Source: an uncultured Saprospiraceae bacterium
GTDB taxonomy: Bacteria; Bacteroidota; Bacteroidia; Chitinophagales; Saprospiraceae
Length of the DNA: 35,398 nucleotides
Reading direction: 5' to 3'
Assembly: GCA_937980645.1 (NCBI GenBank)
Contig: CALJPQ010000024.1
Coordinates: 1-35,398 of the forward strand
The notes below the pieces were generated by a model, which saw only the letters and a program-made list of their open reading frames with translations, ran no database searches and was not told where the DNA came from. Positions 23,988-33,900 of the stretch are shown one piece after another. Every line of letters starts with the position of its first letter. Within the stretch, counting starts at the first letter, position 1. Both the position numbers and the translations under genes were made by a program.

Positions 23988-26564
23988 ATGGCACATATTT
24001 CTACCCCTCCGTTAAAAGTAACTGTTAAAACAGTCATTCTGGCCTGTATTCAGGCTTTTGCCTACTGCTTGCAGAGATGTCTGTCAAAGCGCATCAATAT
24101 CGTGTCCTGCCTGCATCAGGCGGGTCTTTTCTCTGTAAAGGGCTTCTCTTTGCAGCAACAGCAAGAGAGGCACCATTATCTGGAATTATTAACGGTGCTG
24201 CTGGCTATCATTGGCAGCGGTGGTGCTGTGCGGGCCCAGGTAACCGGTTCGGTGTTTCGAGATTTCAATGGTAACGGTACTAAAGAGTCCAACGAGCCTT
24301 TAGTGCCTGGCGTTATCATCAACGTTTACGATGCGACCAACACGCTTTGCGGTACGGCCACATCAGGCGGCGCCACAGCACCCAACTATAGTGTGCCTGG
24401 TTGTGGTACCGGTCCAGTGCGAGTGGAGTTCATAGTTCCCAATACGCCAACGGTTTGTGTAAACAAAAACCTGGATTTCTTGGCGCATGGCAACGGCACG
24501 GCCCTGAGCGATGTACGCTTTGTGAATGGCAACAGTACGAATGTGAATTTCGGCATTATAGACCCCACGCAGTATTATCCGACCAGTAGCGGCGTAGAAG
24601 TTTATATCCCGTGTTATGCCAATGGCGATCCTTTGCCACCCGGTAGCCCTTCCGGGGCTATTGACTGGTTTGTGGGTTTCCCATACACCAACTCAGGGGT
24701 TACCCCCCCTGCCAAAAAGGTAAATGGCGCCGTCTTGGGAGCCGTGTGGGGGACAGCTTACAGCAAACAGGCCGGCAGGATTTTCACCTCGGCCTTTCTA
24801 AAGCGGCACGTTGGGTTGGGCACGCTGGGCACAGGAGGTATCTACATGCTTACGCCCACAGGCTCCACTTTCATTGTAACACCTTTTTATGATATGGATG
24901 CCAATGGGCACCGTACACGAGCAGCAGCTACAGCAGTGCCCTACGGTAGCGGTAGTAGCTTCAATATCAATGTGGCGGGTACTATCGCTACTTTTCTGGG
25001 GCCGGTAGATCCACTTACAGGGCAACCTGAAGGGCTTGGGGTAGTGGGGTCGAACAGCGCGCGTGGTTTGCCCACAGCCCTTTCGACGCCTTCTTTTGAT
25101 CCTGCTGCCTTTGACCAGACGGGAAAAGTGGGCTTAGGCGATATAGAGATTAGCGACGACGGACGCTTCCTGTTTGTCATGAATTTGTACAGCAGGCGTC
25201 TATTCCGATTAGAGCTGGACAATCCAAGCAATCCTACGGCAGTGGTGGATGTCCAGTCGTACCCTATTCCCTCCGTGTCGTGCAACAATGGCGTGCTCCG
25301 GCCATTCGCTGTAAAATACCATCGCGACAAAGTGTATATCGGCGCTGTCTGCAGTGGTGAAAATGGAGGGCAAAACATTGTGAACGGAGCCACAGATTTA
25401 TATGCCTATGTGTTTAAATTGGATAATCCAACAGGAGTTGCTCCTTCCTTCGATCCGGCGCCGGTTATTACTTTCCCCCTCAATTACTTAAAAGGTTCTG
25501 CCGATGGCGGGCTTTCCGATCGCTGGTATCCCTGGACAAACGAAGCGGGCTATTATCCGGCGGTAACCTTTTGTCGCGCGCGTCCTTCACCAATACTTTC
25601 CAATATAGAATTCTCGGACAGAGGCGACCTGATGCTGAACTTCATGGATCGCCATGGGAATCAATTTGGCTACTTCAATCGCATGTATCTAAGTAATGTG
25701 AATCTGACTTTAGCAGACGCTGTCGTCGGAGGAGAGATTCTCATAGCCGGCGTGAACTGTAATGGGACTTATACACTGGAAAATAACGCCCAGATCACTT
25801 CTATTGGAGGCCTGGTAATTTCTACTCTGGGCGCCGGTAATCTACAAGGGCCGGGCAATGGCGAGTTTTTCTATGGCGATGGCGCTGTGCACTTGGAGTC
25901 CTCTATGGGTGGCTTTGCTGTTTTTCCTGGCGCTAATGAATTTATTACAACCTTCATGGATCCCATTGCCGTCTGGAGCGGCGGCACGCGAAGACTATCC
26001 ACGTTCACAGGTGCAGGTACTTCGGGCTATCAACTATATGCAGGATTAAGCGGTAAGGCCAATGGCCTAGGAGATGCCGAATTGAATGCTTTTTACCCTG
26101 ACGTTCCCATCGAAATCGGCAACCGCGTCTGGAACGACACCAATGGTAATGGCGTACAAGATGCCGATGAGTCAGGCATTGCCAACGTGAATGTTACCCT
26201 CTGGCGGGAAACCTCGCCGGGGGTCTTTACCGCCATCGCTGGTGTACTGACCGACTCGCTGGGTCGATACATATTCACCAGTGCTCCAGGAACTTCTACC
26301 GCGGGTATCACGCGTGGCGTTACGCAGTTGCTGCCCAACATGACCTATCAACTCCGCTTCCCTGTCTCTGTAGGCGGACTGAACTTGACGACACCCAACA
26401 ATGGCGGCTCTGATCCCAATGCGGATGCGCGCGACTCAGACGCTAACAGCGCTGGCATCATTCAATTCAATACCGCTGGCCCAGGCGCAAACATTCACTC
26501 CTTCGACGTAGGGTACGGATGTGGAGCACCGGTGTGCCGTAACACAACAGTAGTCAAAAACTAA
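23988..26564 (+). CDS. Large secreted surface protein with two SdrD_B-like domains and a TVVKN tail
   Basis: 858 residues. A hydrophobic signal core (LELLTVLLAIIGSGGAVRAQ) ends at about residue 84, after a 60-residue leader. No other in-frame ATG is near, so a non-ATG start closer to the signal (for example the TTG at SLQQQQ) is possible. An N-terminal SdrD_B-like domain follows (VTGSVFRDFNGNGTKESNEP). A long middle region with propeller-like phrases comes next (GAVLGAVWGTAY, HVGLGTLGTGGIYML, DIEISDDGRFLFVMN). A second SdrD_B-like domain starts near residue 707 (IGNRVWNDTNGNGVQDADES). These domains are Ca-binding beta-sandwiches in known surface proteins. There is no T9SS type A or B domain; the C-terminus is CRNTTVVKN, a tail shared with the next two genes. 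The next gene begins 14 bases later. Role: probably cell-surface or secreted, function unknown. Confidence 0.85.
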   Translation: MAHISTPPLKVTVKTVILACIQAFAYCLQRCLSKRINIVSCLHQAGLFSVKGFSLQQQQERHHYLELLTVLLAIIGSGGAVRAQVTGSVFRDFNGNGTKESNEPLVPGVIINVYDATNTLCGTATSGGATAPNYSVPGCGTGPVRVEFIVPNTPTVCVNKNLDFLAHGNGTALSDVRFVNGNSTNVNFGIIDPTQYYPTSSGVEVYIPCYANGDPLPPGSPSGAIDWFVGFPYTNSGVTPPAKKVNGAVLGAVWGTAYSKQAGRIFTSAFLKRHVGLGTLGTGGIYMLTPTGSTFIVTPFYDMDANGHRTRAAATAVPYGSGSSFNINVAGTIATFLGPVDPLTGQPEGLGVVGSNSARGLPTALSTPSFDPAAFDQTGKVGLGDIEISDDGRFLFVMNLYSRRLFRLELDNPSNPTAVVDVQSYPIPSVSCNNGVLRPFAVKYHRDKVYIGAVCSGENGGQNIVNGATDLYAYVFKLDNPTGVAPSFDPAPVITFPLNYLKGSADGGLSDRWYPWTNEAGYYPAVTFCRARPSPILSNIEFSDRGDLMLNFMDRHGNQFGYFNRMYLSNVNLTLADAVVGGEILIAGVNCNGTYTLENNAQITSIGGLVISTLGAGNLQGPGNGEFFYGDGAVHLESSMGGFAVFPGANEFITTFMDPIAVWSGGTRRLSTFTGAGTSGYQLYAGLSGKANGLGDAELNAFYPDVPIEIGNRVWNDTNGNGVQDADESGIANVNVTLWRETSPGVFTAIAGVLTDSLGRYIFTSAPGTSTAGITRGVTQLLPNMTYQLRFPVSVGGLNLTTPNNGGSDPNADARDSDANSAGIIQFNTAGPGANIHSFDVGYGCGAPVCRNTTVVKN

Positions 26565-26578
26565 AATAAAAAAATTTT

Positions 26579-27175
26579 ATGAGAAAATCCTTCTATCTAT
26601 TATCAATTCTGTGCTTTTTCCTGTTGTTGGATCGTTTGTATGCACAGCCTCCCTTTTCGGCGCCGACTCCTAATTGTGCTCCCGGCACCGGTACCATGTT
26701 ATGGAGCCAAAGTATCCACCCCTCAACAGGGGATCCCTCTACATGGAAGCTGCTTTGCACTCCCGGTTCTTTAACCTATACCATCCCGATGAGTTTCTAT
26801 CCATCTCTTTTGACATCGGGTGTTCCGGTAATTGTAAATATTTCAGAAGTGGTTTCTTATGATGGTTACGTAGGGAGATCAGGGGCAGGAGTCCAATCTT
26901 TCGAAAGGTGGAGGATTGTTTTCAGAAAGAGTAGTGTTGTAGTGGAAACAACGGGGTACACTAATGACCTTACTGACGGGACAGAACAAGCCAGCTGGGT
27001 CGGATCCTTGGGGAGCGTGTACTTGCCTACCGGTGCAGATGAAATTGTCTTAGAGCACTGGTGTGTGGGAAACCCTGGTGCACCAACTTTTGAATCGGTG
27101 GTCCCGGTTAGCGTATGCCTTTCCGTTGCAGCATGTCCTGCGGATTGCCCAACAACTGTTATAGTTAAAAATTAG
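26579..27175 (+). CDS. Small secreted protein with the TVIVKN tail, no known domain
   Basis: 198 residues. The signal peptide is MRKSFYLLSILCFFLLLDRLYAQ. The mature part is beta-rich with few charged residues (IPMSFYPSLLTSGVPVIVN, IVLEHWCVGNPG). It ends CPADCPTTVIVKN, matching the tail of the preceding protein. The codons are more AT-rich than in the housekeeping genes. It starts 14 bases after the previous stop and is followed by the next gene after 33 bases, so the three are probably one operon. I do not recognise the fold or function; a partner or accessory of the larger neighbour is only an inference from context. Confidence 0.75.
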   Translation: MRKSFYLLSILCFFLLLDRLYAQPPFSAPTPNCAPGTGTMLWSQSIHPSTGDPSTWKLLCTPGSLTYTIPMSFYPSLLTSGVPVIVNISEVVSYDGYVGRSGAGVQSFERWRIVFRKSSVVVETTGYTNDLTDGTEQASWVGSLGSVYLPTGADEIVLEHWCVGNPGAPTFESVVPVSVCLSVAACPADCPTTVIVKN

Positions 27176-27208
27176 ACTCTTTTCTATCATTTGTTTAAAT
27201 TTTCTCTC

Positions 27209-27733
27209 ATGAAGAGGTTTCGCTTACTTTTTCTTCCTTTATGTTACATCCTTGCTCTTGAAAGGATTCAAGGCCAAGTAAGTGGTATCGTCTTTCGCGA
27301 CTTCAACGGTAACGGCATACAAGATGCCAACCAGCCGTGGCTTGCCGATGTACCAGTAGAGCTATACAAAGAGACTTCGCCGGGTGTGTTTACGCTGATT
27401 GCCTCTGCTACAACGGATGCCAATGGTAACTACTATTTCAGTAGTGCTTCGGGTGCTTCTACGGCGAGCGTCATTTATGACGTGACGCAACTGCAGCCTA
27501 ACATGAGTTATGAACTGCGCTTTCCACTCATGTCGGGCGGATTCAGTTTGACGAGACCTAACAGCAGTGGCTTAGATCTAAATGCCAACGAGCGCGATTC
27601 CGATGCTAACACAGCAGGAGTCATTCCATTTTCGACAGATGGCTCAGGGCGAAATGACCACTCGTTTGACGTGGGGTATGGCTTGTCCGCTCCCGGTTTG
27701 CTGCATCGTGACGGTGGTGAAGAATTGAATTAA
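27209..27733 (+). CDS. Secreted single SdrD_B-domain protein, C-terminal tail frameshifted
   Basis: 174 residues as read, from MKRFRLLFLPLCYILALE. The frame also offers a TTG at 27191. The signal peptide ends at GQ; one SdrD_B-like domain follows (VSGIVFRDFNGNGIQDANQP). It closely parallels the C-terminal domain of the 23988 protein (TSPGVFT, LPNM or QPNM, DSDAN, SFDVGYG). As read, the end is SAPGLLHRDGGEELN. Removing one base in the run CCCG at 27692-27695 gives SAPVCCIVTVVKN and a stop at 27726-27728, codon for codon parallel to GAPVCRNTTVVKN in the 23988 gene. The intact form was therefore probably the tailed one. Whether the extra base is real or a sequencing error cannot be told here. 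Confidence 0.8.
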   Translation: MKRFRLLFLPLCYILALERIQGQVSGIVFRDFNGNGIQDANQPWLADVPVELYKETSPGVFTLIASATTDANGNYYFSSASGASTASVIYDVTQLQPNMSYELRFPLMSGGFSLTRPNSSGLDLNANERDSDANTAGVIPFSTDGSGRNDHSFDVGYGLSAPGLLHRDGGEELN

Positions 27734-27986
27734 GGATAAACTGAATAATCTGCTGTCTTATTTTGTTTATAAATGCTAAAAACTTGATCATATCGGCTTA
27801 TTTTACAATAAGGATTTGTAAATTTCGAATTTTTTCAAATTTGGCACTTTGAAGATCCAAACAGGGCATTCTTTGGATAAAACAGACAACTGGCATTTTT
27901 CAAAGCACTGACTGTCAATTAGAAAAGACCTAACTGTATGGCTAAGTTTTTATTTACTCTACATGATAAGAAAAAATAGATTTCTC
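27734..27986 (+). other. AT-rich intergenic region before the giant surface-protein gene
   Basis: No gene seen. The sequence is strongly AT-rich. TAAGTTTT at about 27942-27949 is one base from TAnnTTTG but lacks a clear -33 element. The giant gene could be transcribed from here independently of the upstream trio. Confidence 0.4.
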
Positions 27987-30900
27987 ATGAAAAGTACGCA
28001 TTTACCTCTGCTTATTTTATCACTTGCTTTAAGTGTCACCGCAAGTATGTGGGCACAAGCTCCAAATACAACTTGTGGTGCCTGTAGCGAGCCTTTACCA
28101 TTTCCTCAATGCTCGTTTACTATCCCGACGATATCTGCGAGTAGAACTATCACAGGATACTGTGATGATAAAACTTGGAGTCAAGTTGTGACTTGGAATA
28201 CTGACCCCCAAGATATTCAGGAGGATGTAAAAATTGTGGGATCGGGTACCATACGTATTCCAGCATCCAATAACCTTATCTTCAAAGCAGCAAGGACTAT
28301 TCACTTAGTTGGAGTCTGTCTCATCATTGAGAGCGGCAACTTACAGTTTGACGAAAATAACGCGAAATTCGTCATTGAAAATGGGAGTTTGATTCTGGAT
28401 GGTGCCGTTGGATCTGGGAATATCCAGCTAAACAAAGACGGTAACGTGTTTTATGCCGATAACTCTCAGGTTTTGGTGAAAAATGGTAATATAGAAGTAA
28501 AAAGCGGTAACGACAATCGCTTTATATTTAAAAGCGGTACTTTAAGAACTTATGGAAATTTTAGCCAAGATGGTGATGTTTCTGATCCTAATAAAATTAC
28601 AACCGTATGTATAACAGATTCGGAAGTGGAAATTGGTGATGAAGGTGCGAATGGAAAATTCAATAATACTACGAGCAATACAAGTTCTGCAAACTGGACT
28701 AATATTGGCGGTCAACGTTATTTGAGGGACGTGTGTCTTAATGTAACCGAGAACTACCAGTTACAAGGTGGAGGTATAGATAGATTGGTGCGTGTATGTG
28801 CCGAAATTGGTGATCAGGACAATGGCTCCAGCAATGGGCATCATTATGCTAATCTTGGTATAAAAAGTCTTGACGAAACGGGTAATTTTCAGAATGACAA
28901 CGGGACAAGTCACATATATTTCTCTGATATCATTGTCGCCCAAAATATTCAGTTCGGTGTAGGCACTACGGCTGTATGCGATGTAGCCTTTGCTAATCTA
29001 AATGGTAATTTTCAGGTCCAGTCAGGGCATGTTTTATCCGGCTGTGGCCTTTGTCTTTGGATAATAAATGGCAATATCCAGAGTGCCTCCAACTCCAACT
29101 GGACGGCTACAGTATTTGGGCATATTCTTCAGGAGTCAGCCGGCACTAATTTCCTCACAACATCATACGCAATAAATAATTTGTGGGAAAATGGAACAAA
29201 TCAGTCTGGTAGTGTGCCCAACTGTTTTTCAAATTGTTGTCAGCGTAATCCACATTGCGATGTAGATATCCAGTCCGTTTTTTCTAGTCCTTGTATATAC
29301 AATCCTGGCCCACCTGCAAGTTCTACTTTCAATCTGTCATTTAACGTTACATGGGCCAATCCTCAATGTGGTACTAATATAATAGTGCAGATTAAAGATA
29401 ATACTAATGCGGTGCTGCACACTATTTCAATCAATCCGTGCACCAACTCCTCACCATATAATGTATCGGTTACGCTTGACGCCGCTGCATATATGGGAAG
29501 TATTATGGCTTCACATGGAGCAACATGTATGGATAGTGCCAATTTTACATCTCCACCGCCGTGTCCTCCAGGGGCCTGTACGCAGCCATCCAACATTTCT
29601 TTTAGCAGCACATCAGCCACGTGCAGTGGTTCTACTCCCAATAATAATGGCACTGTCAGCCTCACGGGTATCACCAACGGCACTCACGTCGGTGTTAGCT
29701 CGCTGAATGCTGCCACGTATGATGGCCCTACCACTATTGCCGCGGCGACGCCGATTGGAGTGTTGCCTCAAACCATTATCAACATGGTTCCCAATGCGGG
29801 CGGAACATATATTGTTCGACTTTTCAACGGGGCAGACAATTGCTATGTGGATGATACGATTACCATCAGTCCGGTCCTGTGTTGCGGGGTTGCTATTTCA
29901 TCCTCTGCTGTTTGTCAACCCGGCAATAATGGTCAATACGATCTCACCGTTACACTGACCTATCAAAACAGCCCTGGTGGTGTCATCAACGTAAGTCTGA
30001 GCACGGGGCAAATGCTTAGTTCTTCCTCTACCACGGCAGGCTCCAGTGGTTCGGTCTCGGTTACTTTTAGTGGCCTGAACAATACCGGTGCCACGGGTAT
30101 CGGTATTTCGGCTGCCTTTGCTGCCGATCCGGCTTGTAGCGCTACGGCCTCATACGACGCTCCGGCCTCCTGCTGCCCGCCGCCCTATCCACTTTGCCCG
30201 GGTGAAAGCTATACGCTTACTGCGGAGCCAGGCTTTACGAATTATCAGTGGTATTTTAACGGCAACCCAATTCCGGGCGCCACTAGTCAGGCTTATGTGG
30301 CTAACTTAGTAGGCTCTTATACCTGGACGGCGGATAATGCCGGTTGTCCGACAGGGAATTGTTGTCCTATTGTACTTGCGCCTGGCACCAACTGCTGTGC
30401 CATTACAGCGCTCAACCCGACGACCATCTGCAACGACAACGGCACGGGTAATCCGAACGATGACTTTTACTCCATTACAGTCAATCCTGTAGGGAATGGA
30501 GTAGGGGCGGCTTACACCGTGGTAATCGTGCACAATTCTACCACTTATAATTTTGGGCCGTTTAATTACGGTTCGCCCTCGCCGGCATTGGGTACGTTCC
30601 TCATCAGCCAGGGCAACGCCACGGTAACAGTTAACGACACGACTAATACAGGGTGTTCTCTTGGTCCAGTAACGGTTACGGCGCCTTCGCCCTGTAGTCA
30701 GCCTATGAGCATAGGTTCATTGGTTTGGGTGGACGACCAGCCTGGCTTAAACGCTACCGACAACAACGGCATGCGCGATGCGGGCGAAGTAGGCTTGCCC
30801 AATGTGGTGGTACAACTCTTTAGTGTCGGGCCTGATGGCATCAAAGGTACGGCCGACGACTTTGAAATCAACGTTGGCCCGGATGGCTTGCTAGGTACTG

Positions 30901-33900
30901 CCGATGATGCTCCGGGGGGTGTTGTTACGAATGCCAGCGGCATTTATTTCTTCGGTTACCTCAATCCGGGCAGTTATTACGTGGTGCTGCCGGCGAGCAA
31001 TTTTGCTCCGGGTGGCCCTGCGGCGCCGTATCAGATTGCCAGCACGGTGGTCAACCCGAACGATGACCAGATGGACGACGACAATAACGGTATTCAAATG
31101 AGCGGCCCTGGTGGCATGGTGATGAGTCCCATCATCGCCCTAGCTGTGGGCGCCGAGCCTATTGGCGAGCCGGGTGCTGGTGGAAACCAGGATTTGCCCT
31201 ATGACGCCAACGGCGATATGACGATAGACTTCGCTTTGGTGCCTATGGTTAGCCTCGGTTCTACTGTTTTTGTGGACGATCAGCCAGGTTTGAACGCCAC
31301 GGACAACAACGGCTTCCAGGATGTCGGTGAGGTGGGTATAGCCGGTGTAGCGGTAGAGTTGTGGAGTGTAGGCCCGGATGGCATTAAAGGCACAGGCGAT
31401 GATGCTCAGATACCTGTAGGCCCGGACGGCATCCTGGGCACGGCTGACGATGGTCTTGGCGACCACGTAACGAATGCCAGCGGCAACTACTTCTTCAGCG
31501 GCATTCCGGAAGGCATCTATTACGTCAAGATACAGACGACCCAATTTGCAGCCGGGGGCCCGTTAGCAGCCACGCCATTGGCCAGTGCTGTAGTCAGCGC
31601 CACGCCCGACGACGATAACGACGGCGACAACAACGGCATTCAGATGGGCGGACAGGGCGGCATGGTGATGTCGAACCCCATCACGCTCATCGCCGGCACA
31701 GAGCCTGTAGGCGTTGCTGAACCCGGTCAAGGTGGCACGCAGGACGACAGCCATCCGTATGCAGATGCGAATGGCAACATGACGCTCGACTTTGGCTTCG
31801 TACCTGCAGTCAGCGTTGGCTCAGTCGTCTTTGGCGACAATAACGACAACGGCATCTATGAGCCGTTGGCCGGCGAAAATGGTCTCTCGGGTGTTACGCT
31901 GCAATTGTACAATCTTGGTCTCAACGGCATTAAAGAAGACGGCGGTGGCGACGACGTACTTGTAGCCACTACGGTAACCGATGCCGTAGGGCTGTACTTC
32001 TTCAGCGGTCTATACGAAAACCAGTACTACATCCTTATAGACAATACTCAATTCTCTATTGGCAATCCGCTCTACCAGCTGATGTCGAGCACCGACATCG
32101 CTACTACGGGTACGGACAATACGACCGACAACGACGATAACGGCATCGCCATGGGCACCGTTAATACGCCTTCCTATTTCGTAATGTCGCCAGTCTTCAC
32201 ACTGGTGGCTGGGACGGAACCAGTTGGCGTAGCCGAATTCGGCCCAGGCGGCACACAAGACGATGCCTATCCACACTTCGATGCAAACGGCGACATGACG
32301 AAGGACTTCGGCTTCGTAACTACTCTAGTAGCCGTGGGTAACTTTGTCTATATGGACAATAACGAAAACAATGTTTATGACGCTGGCGATATGCCCATTG
32401 CCAATGTCTCGGTGTGGCTTTATCCGGCCGGCGCCAACTATGGCATTGACCCACCACTGGCGACTGACTTGACTGACCCGAGCGGTTACTATTACTTCAA
32501 TAACCTGCAGCCTGGTCAGTACGTGGTGTATATTCCGGCCAGCAACTTCGGCCCGGGCGGTGCACTGCAATTTAAAGAAAGCGTCCCAGGGCAAGACCCG
32601 ACACAGACGGTGGATGATAACGACAACGGCAACGACACGCCTGTCAATGGCGGTATCGTTTCCAATGTCGTGAACCTGCAGCCGGGTACCCAACCGCAAA
32701 ACGAAGGCGGCGCTGGCGGCGACGGCAGTGCCACGCCAGCCTATCCGGGCACACTACCCGATGGCAACGTGAACGAGACGATAGATTTTGGTTTCCGTCT
32801 GCAGCGCGTGGCGATAGGCAACTATGTGTACATGGATAACAACGAGAACGGCATCAACGACGCTGGCGACATGGGTATCGCGAATGTGTTGGTGTGGTTG
32901 TATCCGGCTGGAGCGAATTACGGCGTGGATGCACCGCTGGCGACGACGATAACGGACGTGAACGGTTACTACTATTTTGACAGTTTAGTGCCGGGTCAGT
33001 ATGTTGTTTTCATTCCGGCCATTAATTTTGGTGCAGGACAGCCGTTGGACAACAAGGAGACGATACCGGGTTCGGACGGTGGTCAGGTAGTGGATAACAA
33101 CGACAATGGACAGGACACGCCTGTGAATGGCGGCATTGTGTCGAACGTGATTGATTTGCAGCCTGGTGTGCAGCCTGTTGGTGAGGATCAGACGGATTAT
33201 CCGGGTGGTTTGCCGGATGGCAACGTGAACGGGACGATAGACTTTGGCTTCCGACTGGAGCGTGTGGCTGTTGGTAACTATGTGTTTATGGACAACAACA
33301 GCGACGGAGTGTTCAATGCGCCGGACATGCCGATAGGCGGAGTGTTGGTGTGGTTGTATCCGGTTGGAGCGAATTATGGCGTGGATGCGCCTTTGGCGGC
33401 GACGACGACGAACGCTGCGGGTTACTACTACTTTGACGATTTGGTACCTGGGCAGTATGTGGTGTACATTCCGGGTTCGAATTTTGGGCCTGGGCAGCCG
33501 TTAGAGGGCAAGCAAAGTACGCCGGGACAGGACAGCACGACGACGGTGGACAACAACGACAACGGTTCGGATACGCCGGTGAACGGCGGTATTGTGTCGA
33601 ACGTTGTGAATTTGCAGCCTGGTGTGCAGCCTGTTGGAGAGGATCAGACGGATTATCCGGGTGTGTTGCCGGACGACAACGTGAACGGGACGATAGACTT
33701 TGGTTTCCGTCAGGGGTTGGTGGCTGTTGGTAACTTTGTGTACATGGACAACAACGAGAACAGCGTTTACGACGCTGGCGACATGGCGTTGGCGAACGTA
33801 GTGGTTTGGTTGTATCCGTCTGGTGCGAATTACGGAGTGGATGCTCCGTTGGCGGTAGACGTTACGGATGCGAGTGGCTATTACTATTTTGACAATTTGG

